Assembly (NCBI RefSeq): GCF_029407905.1 | Contig: NC_073630.1 | Coordinates: forward strand, 42,061,001 to 42,125,000 | Source of the DNA: Bubalus kerabau | Lineage: Eukaryota; Chordata; Mammalia; Artiodactyla; Bovidae | Length of the DNA stretch: 64,000 nt | Direction of reading: 5' to 3' | Shown: piece by piece, positions 33,558 through 44,068 of the stretch | How the letters are laid out: each line of letters starts with the position of its first letter | Numbering within the stretch: position 1 is the first letter of the stretch | Program-made: the position numbers and the translations under genes | The notes under the pieces: generated by a model | What the model was told of the DNA's origin: nothing | Seen by the model: the letters and a program-made list of their open reading frames with translations, nothing else | Databases searched by the model: none

Positions 33558-33989
33558 ATGTCTCAAGACAAATTGGAAGTGGTCAAACAGGAGATAGAAA
33601 GAGTGAACGTCAACATTTTAGGAATCAGCGAACTAAAATGGACTGGAATTGGTGAATATAACTCAGATGACCATTATATCTACTACCATGGGCAAGAATC
33701 CCTTAGAAAAAATGGGGCAGCCATCATAGTCAACCGAAGAGTCCAAAATGCATTACTTGGATGCAACCTCAAAAATGACAGAATGATCTCTGTTCATTTC
33801 CAAGGCAAGCCATTCAATACCACAATAACCCAAGTCTATTTTGAACTGTGGTGTTGGAGAAGACGCTTGAGAATCCCTTGGACTGCAAGGATATCCAACC
33901 AGTTCATTCTGAAGGCGATCAGCCCTGGGATTTCTTTTGAAGGAATGATGCTAAAGCTGAAACTCCAGTACTTTGGCCACCTCATGTGA
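33558..33989 (+). pseudogene. BovB endonuclease N-terminus fused to a nested BovB C-terminus
   Basis: Codons 1 to about 94 encode the start of the BovB AP-type endonuclease domain (ISELKWTGIGEYNSDDHYI with the expected glutamate of the E-L-K motif). Without any stop the frame passes at about 33840 into the inserted BovB piece, reading FELWCWRRRLRIPWTARISN and ending at GHLM. The fusion separates the N-terminal endonuclease motifs from the D and H motifs downstream. A start at 33558 fits the start region of the BovB ORF. The product, if made, would be a non-functional chimera of 143 residues. Confidence 0.75.
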
Positions 33990-34210
33990 ACAGTTGACTC
34001 ATTGGAAAAGACTCTGATGCTGGGAGGGATTGGGGACAGGAGGAGAAGGGGAAGACAGAGGATGAGTTGGCTGGATGGCATCACTGACTCAATGGACGTG
34101 AGTCTGAGTGAACTCCGGGAGTTGGTGATGGACAGGGAGGCCCAGCATGCTGAGATTCATGGGGTTGCAAAGAGTCGGACACGACTGAGCGACTGAACTG
34201 AACTGAACTG
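33840..34210 (+). mobile_element. BovB 3' end nested inside the larger BovB
   Basis: Starts TTTTGAACTGTGGTGTTGG and ends AACTGAACTGAACTG. The host element reads CAAGTCTAT before it and GCCCCAACC after it, which join cleanly in uninterrupted BovB, so duplicated host bases are two at most. Same strand as its host. Confidence 0.94.
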
Positions 34211-36880
34211 ATGCCCCAACCAGTAATGCTGAAAAAGCTGAAGTTGAATGGTTCTATGAAGACCTACAAGACCTTCTAGAACTAACATCCAAAAAAGGTG
34301 TCCTTTTCATTATAGGGGACTGGAATGCAAAAGTAAGAAGTCAAGAAATACCTGCAGTACCAGGCAAATTTGGCCTTGGAGAACAGAATGAAGTAGGGCA
34401 AAGGCTAATAGAGTTTTGCCAAGAAAATGCACTGGTCATAGCAAACACCCTCTTCCAACAACACAAGAGAAGACTCTACACATGAACATCACCAGATGGT
34501 CAATACTGAAAACAGATTGATTATATTCTTTGCAGACAAAGATGGAGATGCTCTATACAGTCAACAAAAACAAGACCAGGAGCTAACTGTGCTTGCATCA
34601 TGAACTCCTTATTGCCAAATTCAGACTTAAATTGAAGAAAGTAAGGAAAACTACTAGACCATTCAGGTATGACCTAAATAAAATCCCTTATGATTATACA
34701 GGGAAGTGACAAGTACATTCAAGGGATAAAATCTGACCGACAGAGTGCCTGAAGAACTATGGACGCAGGCTCGTGACATTGTACAGGAGACAGTGATCAA
34801 GACCATCCCCAAGAAATAGAAATGCAAAAAAGCAAAATGGTTCTCTGAGGAAGCCTTACAAATAGCTGAGAAAAGAAGAGAGGCTAAAGGCAAAGGAGAA
34901 AAGGAAAGATACCCATTTGAATGCAGAGCTCCAAAGAATAGCAAGGAGAGATAAGAAAGCCTTCCTCAGGGATCAATGCAGAGAAATAGAGGAAAACAAT
35001 AGAATGGGAAAGACTAGAGATTTCTTCAAGAAAACTAGAGATACCAAGGGCGCATTTCATGCAAAGATGGGCACAATAAAGGACAGAAATGGTATGGACT
35101 TAACAGAAGCAGAAGATATTAAGAAGAGGTGGCAAGAATACACAGAAAGGGAACAAAGTGAAAGTTGCTCAGTCGTGTCTGACTCTTTGCGACCCCGTGG
35201 ACTATATAGTCCATGGAATTCTCCAGGCCAGAATATTGGAGTGGGCAGCCTTTCCCTTCTCCAGGGGATCTTCCCAACCCAGGGATCAAACCCAGGTCTC
35301 CCACATTGCAGGTGGATTCTTTACCAGAAGAACTGTACAAAAAAGATCTTCATGACTCATGTAATCACAATGGTGTGATCACTCACCTAGAGCCAGACAT
35401 CCTGGAATGTGAAGTCAAGTGGGCCTTAAGAAGCATCACTACAAACAAAACTAGTGGAGGTGATGGAATTCCAGTTGAGCTATTTCAAAACCTGAAAGAT
35501 GATGCTGTGAAAGTGCTGCACTCAATATGCCAGCAAATTTGGAAAACTCAGCAGTGGCCACAGGACTGGAAAAGATCAGTTTTCATTGCAATCCCACAGA
35601 AAGGCAATGCCAAAGAATGCCCAAACTACTGCACAATTGTACTCATCTCACACGCTAGTAAAGTAATGCTCAAAATTCTCCAAGCCAAGCTTCAACAGTG
35701 CATGAACCATGATCTTCCCAATGTTCCAGCTCGTTTTAGAAAAGGCAGAGGAAACAGAGATCAAATTGCCAACATTCGTTGGATCATCAAAAAAGCGAGA
35801 GAGTTCCAGAAAAACATCTACTTCTGTTTTATGGACAATGCCAAAGCCTTTGACTGTGTGGATCACAACAAACTGTGGAAAATTCTGAAAGAGATGGGAA
35901 TACCAGACCACCTGACCTGCCTCCTGAGAAATCTGTATGCAGGTCAAGAAGCAACAGTTAGAACTGGACATGGAAGTATGTCAAGGCTGTATATTGTCAC
36001 CCTGCTTATTTAACTTATATGCAGAGTACATCATGAGAAATGCTGGACAGGATGAAGCACAAGCTGAAATCAAGATTGCCGGGAGAAATATCAATGATCT
36101 CAGATATGCAGATGGCACCAGCCTTATGATGGAAAGTGAAGAAGAACTAAAGAGCTTCTTGATGAAAGTGAAAGAGGAGAGTGAAAAAGTTGGTGTAAAA
36201 CTCAACATTCAGAAAACTAAGATCATGGCATCTGGCCCCATCCCTTCATGGCAAATAGATGGGAAAACAATGGAAACAGTGACAGACTATTTTTTTGGGC
36301 TCCAAAATCACTGCAGATGGTGACTGCAGCCATGAAATTAAAAGACGCTTGCTCCTTAGAAGAAAAGTTATGACCAACGTAGACAGCATATTCAAAAGCA
36401 GAAACACTACTTTGCCAACAAAGGTCCGTCTAGCCATGTAGATGATGGTTTTTCCAGTAGTTATTAATGGATGTGAGATTGGACCATAAAGAAAGCTGAG
36501 CACTGAAGAATTGATGCTTTTGAATTCTGGTGTTGGAGAAAACTCTTGAGAGTCCCTTGGACTGCAAGGAGATCCAAGCAGTCCATCCTAAAGGAAATGA
36601 GTCATGAATATTCATTGGAAGGACTGATGCTGAAGCTGAAACTCCAATACCATGTTCACCTGATGCGAAGAGCTGACTCATTTGAAAAGACCCTGATGCT
36701 GGGAAAGACAGAAGGTGGGAGGAGAAGGAGATGACAGAGGATGAGACGGTTGGATGGCATCACCAACTCAATGAACATGAGCTTGAGTTTGAATAAGCTT
36801 TGGGAGTTGGTGACTGACAGGGAAGCCTGGCGTGCTGCAGTCCATTGGGTCACAATGAGACAGACACAACTGAGTGGCTG
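34211..36880 (+). pseudogene. BovB endonuclease remainder and reverse transcriptase, decayed
   Basis: The rest of the ORF is broken. A TGG-to-TGA stop lies in CTCTACACATGAACATC (about 34480), frameshifts occur near 34560-34740, a Bov-tA is inserted at 35148-35324, and about 25 bases are missing around 35975, just before the QGCILSP motif. Motif A reads FCFMDNAKAFD. The active-site box at 36105-36116 is Y-A-D-G, so the second aspartate is gone. Open pieces remain at 34917-35147, 35328-35975 and 35937-36323. A non-LTR (RTE clade) protein, not producible here. Confidence 0.8.
35148..35324 (-). mobile_element. Bov-tA SINE inside BovB, head truncated
   Basis: Antisense: AAAGTTGCTCAGTCGTGTC to GGATTCTTTACCAG. 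The last 25 or so bases of the tRNA-like head are absent. Host bases CAGAA occur on both sides (35143-35147, 35325-35329). The interrupted host reads CACAGAAGAACTG when joined. Confidence 0.91.
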
Positions 36881-37227
36881 AACTGAACTGAACTTAAAAT
36901 TATTTAACTTGTAGAATAAAACTTAGGGGAAATTTTTGGGCCTTAAATTAAGCAAACGATTGCTTATGAGACAACAAAAGTGTGACATAAAATAAAATAT
37001 ATTTAATTTAATTCTATGCTTTCACAAAAACAGTGTTAAAATAATTTAACAAGTCACAGACTGGGAAAAAATATTTTCAATTGCCATATTTCATCAATTA
37101 CATTTTTTCCCAGAATATATGAAGAATTATAAAATTTCAATAATAAGAAAACAGACACTTCACCACCAAAGGTATACAGATATAAAATAACCATATGAAA
37201 AGCTTCTTAGCCTTTTTTGTCATTCTG

Positions 37228-37669
37228 TTCAGTTCAGTTCAGTCGCTCAGTCATGTCCAACTCTTTGCGATCCCATGAATCGCAGCACGCCAGGCCTCCC
37301 TGTCCATCACCAACTCCTGGAGTTCACTCAGACTCACGTCCATCGAGTCAGTGATGCCATCCAGCCATCTCATCCTCTGTCATCCCCTTCTCCTCCTGCC
37401 CCCAATCCCTCCCAGCATCAGAGTCTTTTCCAATGAGTCAACTGTTCACATGAGGTGGCCAAAGTACTGGAGTTTCAGCTTTAGCATCATTCCTTCCAAA
37501 GAACACCCAGGGCTGATCTCCTTCAGAATGGACTGGTTGGATCTCCTTGCAGTCCAAGGGACTCTCAAGAGTCTTCTCCAACACCACAGTTCAGAAGCAT
37601 CAGTTCTTTGGCACTCAGCCTTCTTCACAGTCCAATTCTCACATCCATACATGACCACTGGTAAAACCC
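37228..37669 (-). mobile_element. BovB LINE, 3' end, antisense
   Basis: Left tail TTCAGTTCAGTTCAGTCGC. The right truncation at ATGACCACTGGTAAAAC is in the VVMYGCE-coding region. The C-terminal frame is open for 76 codons (37446-37676). It splits L1 ORF2 C-terminal sequence (CTTCTTAGCC ... CATGCAAATTAAAGC). Confidence 0.93.
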
Positions 37670-37775
37670 CATGCAAATTAAAGCTACAATGAGAGACTGC
37701 TATACTCTTCGTAGAATGTTAAAAATTTTTAAAAGAAACTGAAAATGTTAAGTATTCATGACGATTCATTGTTAA

Positions 37776-39225
37776 TTCTGAAATAGGGTTTGTATAAATG
37801 ATTGGACAATACCCTCTCTATTAAAGAAAGACCATAATTAAAATTGTTCAGTTTGACAAGTAAGTACTAGACATGGCACAGAAAAGAGGTCCCAATCCTT
37901 CTGAGCAAAGTAAGATTGGGTATCCTGAAAGGCTTTCTTTGCAGAGAAAAAGAGGATAAGTAGTACCACTTGCAATTTTTAGAAGTCCTTCCATCTCCTT
38001 CAGTTCTTTAAGATACTGTAACTTATTCCTCACTATTAGCCTGGAAGGAAATAAACCTTACACTACCATTTTCACAGACAAGGAAAATGGACTTCCTTTT
38101 TGTCCTTTTATGAAGGTTTCTATTCCATGCAGTATTCATAAGGGAAGCTGCCAGAAGCAGGGGAAGGATCGTGAAACAATATGTTGACATTGGTAAAGAC
38201 TGACTTTGACATATTCTTCTGACAACCTTTTGATTAATTTTCTGCTTCATTAAAACCCTTAATTAAATTAACATGGGGTGTAACAAGATCCTTGACAGTG
38301 TATCAGCAAACAAGGCCTCCAATTTTAAAGACAGTGGCAGTGCAAGGCTCCTGAAGCCAGGTTAGTAGTTTCCAGGAACATGTGGTCATGAGGGACTGAA
38401 CTTGTTGGACATGGGCAGTGAAGCTGATGAGAGCACAGAGGAAGTCCTACGTGGATTAGCTTCATCACTCTGAGACCCCAGCCTAGCACTCCATCCACCT
38501 CTCCCTTGCTTCATCTGTTCTTCTTCACCCAAGTCATCACAGTGGAGTTCAGTTAAACTCCTGGGCATATAATTCACCCTACCATATTTAATCCTTGATG
38601 TGTTCCCTTAACACTTACAGATATAGCTTGGTAGGCATGCTTTTTAATGTGAATCTTGAAAAATGAAGTGCCAGGACTCATATCTTGAAAAATGCTAAGA
38701 ATGATAAATTGATCATTTTGAAAGTTTCTCTTTCACCTCTCCCCATATGTTGGATTTAGCAGCACATATGCTACCGTTGGCATGGTATCGATCCCTGCAT
38801 TGTGCAGAACTGCAAACATGCTGGTGGGGGAAGGTAATAAAAATCAAAGGTCCAAAAAAGTACACAAAATTATTAACATTTATAAATTCATAAATGTATT
38901 CTTTAAATCAAATTATTTTTAAATGAATGTGTCAACATTCAAATTTCATAGAGAAAATTTTTAAATTTTCCAACAAATTCTTTTCTAATATAACTACCTA
39001 GCAGAGACAGGTTGTGGTACCCTTTTTACCATTGTAATCACTGACATAAGTCAGATGTTTGCTTATAGATGTTTTGGTAAACAAGAATAGTTTTCCATTT
39101 TTCTTCACTCTGTAGCAAGAAAACACATGCTATGGTTCCTACCTTTTGGAGGAACATCATGAGGGTTAGTTTATGTACTTCCATGTGAATGTACATATTT
39201 TGAATGAGTTTAGTTGCATTTCATC
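37776..39225. other. unassigned sequence
   Basis: No gene recognised. The only named feature inside is the U6-like remnant at 38757-38824. No ruminant-specific insertion between 37.7 and 40.4 kb. Confidence 0.45.
38757..38824 (+). pseudogene. U6 snRNA-like pseudogene remnant
   Basis: CAGCACATATGCTACCGTTGG matches U6 positions around CAGCACATAT-A-CTA...TTGG with few changes, and later CCCTGCATTGTGCAG resembles the CCCCTGCGCAAGG segment followed by GCAAA. The U6 portion between (roughly GAGAAGATTAGCATG) is missing. No T-run terminator and no upstream proximal sequence element is seen. Retroposed U6 copies are common in mammals. Partly by-eye alignment. Confidence 0.52.
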
Positions 39226-39990
39226 CACTTGTTCATTCATTCAGCACTGAAGAATGCCTTCTACTTAATGTCTACTATGTGCCAAGCTTGACCCGGAAAT
39301 ACAGAGATGAAAAACAGTTTCTGTCCTCAAAAATGTCACAGGTCAATTCGTCAAGTGTAGTGATTGAGTTTAACATATGGGAATATGGGCATATCTAGGA
39401 AACCAGATATCAGCAAGGTTATCCTAGAGTCGCCAGTGCTAATGCTGGGTCTTGATGGAGGAAAAGAAGGTATTCAAGTATGGGAACTTTGGTGAAGTAT
39501 TGAAGGAGTGTCAGGAAGAAGAGCACCATGCAAAGATGTAGCTGTACATCCGAAGCAGAGAGAGGCAATGCAATAGGTAAGAGCCAGATTGACACAGTGA
39601 GGTCTATCTGCAGATTAGGAGAATGGTTCAGGGTGAATCTAGAGAGGAAAGCAAAAGACACTTCACAGAGGCTTGTGTGTGGCAAACTAAGAAATGTAAA
39701 TTTACCTTGGGAAATTTGAGGAGCTTCTGGAATATTCTAGGGAAGAATCTATCTGGTTGGATTGTGCTTATCATAAAGTTAGCACTGGTAGAAGTGTAGA
39801 AGAGTGGCGTAAATTTGGGGTGGAGAGTTGGAGACAAGAAACAGTGGAACAAGGTAGGAGGAGGCTGAAAAAAAAAAAACAGAAACAATGAGAGCTTGAA
39901 CGAGGAGGGTAGAGAGGAGGGGGTGCTCAATAAAAGCTGTTGAAATTAATTGAGTGAGCAAAAGGAAAGCTGCCTTCAGCACTAGTCAGG
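39226..39990 (-). mobile_element. L2 LINE, antisense
   Basis: Starts at the L2 3' end in antisense (TTCATTCATTCAGCACTGAAG, CTACTATGTGCCAAGC, CAGTTTCTGTCCTC), then decayed ORF2 sequence (GGCAATGCAATAGGTAAGAG, TGTAGAAGAGTGGCGTAA, GGAGAGTTGGAGACAAG). An A-run in AAAAAAAAAAAACAG lies at about 39868-39880. Confidence 0.52.
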
Positions 39991-40199
39991 AATGTAGACC
40001 TCATGGAAAGGCTTTTAGAAAACGATATCTACTGAAGATAAAATATAAAACCATCTCCATGGTTACAGCACACAGCCTTGTATATTGGGTGATCCATATC
40101 ACTGAACATATTGTTTTACCTTGAACACTTTATTTTTACACAGGCTAGAGTTGTTTGGCTAGAGAAAGAGTGGCAAAAGGGATCTCAGAATGTTTGGCT

Positions 40200-40420
40200 T
40201 CTGTGTGGGAGATGTTAAGGGCTGTGCTAAGTGTGGAGCACTGGGCATTAATTCTTTTAATTTTGACAAAAATCTTTTGAAATAGTACTCTTGTCAATGC
40301 CATGTAAAATTTAAGGAGACTTGGACACAGAGATTTAGTGACTTGACTGAGATCACACAGTTAGCAAGGAGAAGAACCAGAATTTCATCTCAAATCCTTT
40401 CCTCTTTATTCCCCACCTTC
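40200..40420 (-). mobile_element. MIR SINE
   Basis: Antisense MIR: GGGCTGTGCTAAGTGTGG, GACTTGGACACAGAGATTTA, GTGACTTGACTGAGATCAC, ACAGTTAGCAAGGAG. Confidence 0.62.
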
Positions 40421-40435
40421 TCTCATGATGCTTTG

Positions 40436-40655
40436 GGCTTCCCAGGTGGCACAGTGGTAAAGAATCCACCTGCCAATGCAGAAGATGCAGGAGACAGGGC
40501 TTCAATCCCTGGCTCGGGAAGATTCCCTGGAGTAGGAAATGGCAACCTCTTCCAATATTCTTGCCTGGAAAATGCTATTGCACAGAGAAGCCAGGCAGGC
40601 TACAGTCTATGGAGTCACAGAGTCGGACATGACTGAGCAAGTAGGCATGCACATA
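40436..40655 (+). mobile_element. Bov-tA SINE with duplication
   Basis: Head GGCTTCCCAGGTGGCACAG, body GGCTCGGGAAGATTCCCTGG, end GAGTCGGACATGACTGAGC. The duplication ATGCTTTG is at 40428-40435 and 40656-40663. Confidence 0.93.
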
Positions 40656-40794
40656 ATGCTTTGCTTTCTCTCATGCTCTTTCATTGGCCTCCTAATTTCC
40701 TGATTCTATATCTACAACCTGAATAACAAGACAGATATAAAATCTTTAAGAAGATCTTTATCTATAATCAGTAAGGCAGCATAATTATGAATGA

Positions 40795-40990
40795 TTCAGG
40801 CCCAGGAGACTGAATGCCTGTGTTCATATTCTGCCTCCTCACTTACTAGCTGTGTAATTTGCAGTTCTATGCCTCAGCTAACTCATTTATAAAATGGAAA
40901 TAAAGGTATCTTCATTTTAAGGTTTGGGGGAAGATTAGATGAGTTTATGGATGTAAATTATCTATAAACACAACAATGCCTGATGTCATG
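40795..40990 (+). mobile_element. MIR SINE
   Basis: Sense MIR: CCAGGAGACTGAATGCCTGT, CTCACTTACTAGCTGTGTAA, CTATGCCTCAGCTAACTC, TTATAAAATGGAAATAAAG, AATGCCTGATG. Confidence 0.68.
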
Positions 40991-42477
40991 TATGAATTCA
41001 TCTTGTCTATGTTTACTTATTTCAATGTCTTTCTCTAAAAGTATAGCACACCAAAAGCATCCAGTCACAGAGATTTCTGATCAATAAATTAAACACACTT
41101 CTTATTACTTTGAAAGACTTCTTTAGCCAATTTTCTGGGTAACTAGTAAAGTGCCGCACTCATCTAGCTCTTTCTCAGAGTGGCAATGTGATCAAAGAAG
41201 CATGATTCATCAACACAGGACATTTCAAAGAAAATCTGATTCCTAATTGCATATTTCAATCCCCATAAGGATGCTAGGAGGTACTCTCAGAATCATTTAA
41301 TCTTTCTTTCATCTACTTCTTCTCTCACATACCCAGCTGCTCCTGCCCTTCTTTTTCGTCTAAGCATTCTTGAAGAATTCCTATCCAATCTTAGCTTACA
41401 TACTCATATCCTTACCCACTATATCACGTTTGTACATGATCATTGAAACACAAAATCCAAGAGAGCCCCCTGGCAAAAAAATGTTATCCATAGAAGGTGA
41501 AGATGGAAAGAACTTCAGCAGAGAAAGAGACTCCTATTTAGTTGACTTGGAAAGAAAACTCTGGGAGTATTAATTTTGTTCCACCCTACTGTTGCCTTCT
41601 TTTCCCTTGGATCACAAGATATTTGATGATTGGGGTTGCTTTGAGTGTTAGTGTTAATCTTATCTGTGTTGCCTCCTCATACCAGGTTTAGTTCCTAAAG
41701 AACTCACAATAGTGTTTATAGCCTTTTGAGGAAAAGTGGGTCTTGAAGAAATCTATAGATTTTATAGTCACTTGTCCCTGATTTTGACATTGTTTTCTAC
41801 AGTCAGACTGCATTTTATAATTCATCTTTGGCAGACTTGTTCCCTATACCCTGAGGCAAAAGACAGCAGTGACAAGTGTAGACCATGCAAAGCTATACAC
41901 TTGACTTTGTAAAGAGAGTGAGTGCATAGCTTTATTAAGGTGTATGTTCTGGCTGCTTTGGAAGAGACTTTGGCTCTTTGGTAAAGCTTTTCATATTAAG
42001 GAATGCCTTATTATTGACAGTCAGTTTCTTTGACTAATAATAAGCTGGTAGGAATTATTCTCATTGACTGTCAGCTTGTATTCCTTAGGTCAAGAATATG
42101 AATAGCTGAACAGAGGAGCAGTAGATTCAGGGAGACTTCTTAAGTTCTGCATTTCGGCAATTTATTTGTTATTATGAAAAAAGACCTATATTCTTATATT
42201 ATCAACTTTAGGAAACATTTAAAAATAATTTTTATGGAACGTTATGGCCTTATCTCTCTACAAATTGACAAGTCTTTTAGATTTTTTTCTGGAGGTTGCG
42301 TATAATTCAAACTTAAAAAAATCATTGTTAAGTGCATTATTATGTTCTTTAAAATGTAAACATGCAAATTGTTATAAAATAGAGATAACGTGTAAGGGTT
42401 GGAAAGTTTTTATTAAAAGCCATATTGTGATCAAGCCATTCATAATGTGACAATATGTCGCTAATATTTATCCTGTT
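40991..42477. other. unassigned sequence
   Basis: No gene or named repeat. Short open frames here have no recognisable protein character. Confidence 0.45.
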
Positions 42478-42486
42478 CTTAGGCAA

Positions 42487-42678
42487 GGGTTTCCCTTGTG
42501 GTTCAGCTGCTAAAGAATCCTCCTGCAATTCAGGAGACCTGGGTTTGATCCCTGGGTTGGGAAGATCCCCTGGAGAAGGGAAAGGCTACCCACTCCAGTA
42601 TTCTGGCCTGAAGAACTCCATGGACTATCCATGGGGTTGCAAAGAGTCAGACACGACTGAGCAACTTTCACTTCACTA
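42487..42678 (+). mobile_element. Bov-tA SINE with duplication
   Basis: Head GGTTTCCCTTGTGGTTCAG, body GGTTGGGAAGATCCCCTGG, end AGTCAGACACGACTGAGC. The perfect duplication CTTAGGCAA is at 42478-42486 and 42679-42687. Confidence 0.94.
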
Positions 42679-42949
42679 CTTAGGCAAAGAGAACTGGGTG
42701 CTGAGTAAGAAGAGCCCATCCCTGAAGTAACCAGATCATCTTGAGCAAGTCATGATCTTTATTTAGTTTAATAAAATTTACAGGGCTAGATTCTATGATA
42801 AACTGCCCCTAGCATCCCTCCAAAACTGATCCAGAATAAAAATTCAAGGTTGTCCAATAAAATCATTGAATGAAAGATCACTGAGGGGTGAAGATGACAG
42901 AAAATGGAAAGAATCAGGCATCTGTACTTTCTTTTCTTTACATTTCATC

Positions 42950-43055
42950 CACACTGCACAGTTTGTGGGATCCTAATTCCCTTACCAGAGATTGAACCCA
43001 GACAAAGGCAGTGAAAACGCCGAGTCCTAAACACTGAACCATCAGGGAATTCCCA
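42950..43055 (-). mobile_element. CHR-type SINE (tRNA-derived)
   Basis: Antisense: GTTTGTGGGATCCTAATTCC, CTTACCAGAGATTGAACCC, then GAGTCCTAAACACTGAACC and ATCAGGGAATTCCC. The order (GATCTTAGTTCCC, AGGGATTGAACC, AGTCTTAACCACTG, CCAGGGAAGTCCC) is that of CHR SINEs of cetaceans, hippos and ruminants. It predates Bov-tA. Confidence 0.75.
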
Positions 43056-43179
43056 GATGTATTTTCAAAGTCTATGCCATGGCAGCTGCATGGATTCAGA
43101 CTTGGTTAATTTAATCTCCAAACTTTGGCACAGGTTTGTCTCTCTTAACAATCACAAACAAACCCAATGGCCATTCTTT

Positions 43180-43365
43180 GAGCATCTACTGATACTGTTA
43201 GATATGCCCCATGTATATTCTTTCAGAAAAATTCAGGCAAATCTGTTTCATTTATGCAAATTTAAAACTTAAATCTCAGAGATGTTAAATAATTTGTCCC
43301 AGGAGCCAAAGCTAGTAAGCAGAAGGCTGGGGGTTCAAATCCAGGTCTGCTTGATCCCAAAGATT
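43180..43365 (-). mobile_element. MIR SINE
   Basis: Antisense MIR: GAGCATCTACTGATACTG, AATCTCAGAGATGTTAAAT, AATTTGTCCCAGGAGCC, GGGGGTTCAAATCCAGGTC. Confidence 0.55.
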
Positions 43366-43809
43366 ATGGTTTCTTTTGGCCATTCCATTCTTCTTCTTGT
43401 AAGGATTGACAGCAACTCATATTTGTAAACATTTTCATGATGGAAGAGAAAGCCTAACACATAATACAGTATAGTTTCACAAAGGAGAGTGGTAACTGAA
43501 TCACCTCATTGGAGCTCAGGAAGTCACGGCACAAAACACTGTGACCTCACACCTGTGGAAACCAACCACTTAAGACTTTGTAAATGCAGATTCCATGTCC
43601 TGGGGAAGGATCATTTGTTTGTTGTTTTGAAGGAGATGCTTTGGAAGAGACTTTCAAGAAGAGGTCAGAAATGAATCACCAAAAGACAGGCATGGGTTTC
43701 AATATCCTTAATAGAAATTCTTTTCATTTGCTCAGATTGAACAAGCTCTTTTGTTCCTCTTGTACCTGAACATGATTCAGAAGCTTTCAATCATGCTGTT
43801 ATCAAACAC
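43366..43809. other. unassigned sequence
   Basis: No gene or named repeat is seen. Confidence 0.42.
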
Positions 43810-43935
43810 AGAGAATAGTATCCTAGAACTTTGGACTGAGTAGGGCATTTAGACACCGTTTAATTCAGTTTTCTCATTTTGTTGATTAAGACACTGAGAT
43901 TCAGAAAGATTAAGGAACACATCCTGACATATACA
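43810..43935 (-). mobile_element. MIR-like fragment
   Basis: TTTTCTCATTTTGTTGATTAAG and ACACTGAGATTCAGAAAG resemble antisense MIR (CCATTTTACAGATGAGGAAACTGAGGC). Weak. Confidence 0.42.
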
Positions 43936-43961
43936 CACAGTTGATTTTATGTATTTTGGTT

Positions 43962-44068
43962 AAAAAAAAAAAAAAAAACTCAGGGAGATAGTGAAGGACA
44001 GGGAAGTCTGGCATGCTGCAGTTCATGGGGTCACAAAAAGCCAGATATGACTTTAGGACTGAATGACA
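43962..44068 (+). mobile_element. A17 run joined to a very short BovB 3' end
   Basis: Seventeen A (43962-43978) are followed at once by CTCAGGGAGATAGTGAAGG and TCATGGGGTCACAAAAAGCC, which are the last 90 bases of BovB, ending near GGACTGAATG. An A-run on the 5' side of a BovB is unusual. Confidence 0.75.

Larger units (their letters stand above)
32940..36893 (+). mobile_element. BovB (RTE) LINE, near full length, interrupted twice
   Basis: The only copy here with a 5' region. The 5' UTR (about 32940-33550: TAGTTTGGCCTCAGGTAAAA, CATGGATCACGGCCTTGTC) leads into the endonuclease region (33558 onward), the inter-domain region (34800-35140), the RT domain (35330-36200) and the C-terminal region, and ends in GGCTGAACTGAACTGAAC. 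After removing the two inserts (371 and 177 bp) the element is about 3.4 kb. The exact 5' boundary with the L1 is uncertain by some tens of bases. Coding capacity is lost through stops, shifts and a mutated active site. Confidence 0.9.
27341..37775 (+). mobile_element. old L1M LINE carrying a stack of later insertions
   Basis: Pieces of an old L1 appear in order: ORF1 end (27341-27770, with ACCTCTTTCAGTACTGAAAG and TTCTTACCCAGTGAAAGTAT), inter-ORF sequence (29815-30426), ORF2 start and endonuclease region (30668-30751, 30960-31249), ORF2 up to the RT (31721-32935), and ORF2 C-terminal part (36894-37227, 37670-37775). Younger L1, BovB and SINE copies fill the gaps. Part of the RT domain is missing across the large BovB. 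That all pieces are one element is inference from order and strand. Confidence 0.55.

Noticed and set aside
42950..43055. possible tRNA gene from the GATTGAACCC box
   Set aside because: The surrounding text is a CHR-type SINE and lacks a complete acceptor or anticodon stem.
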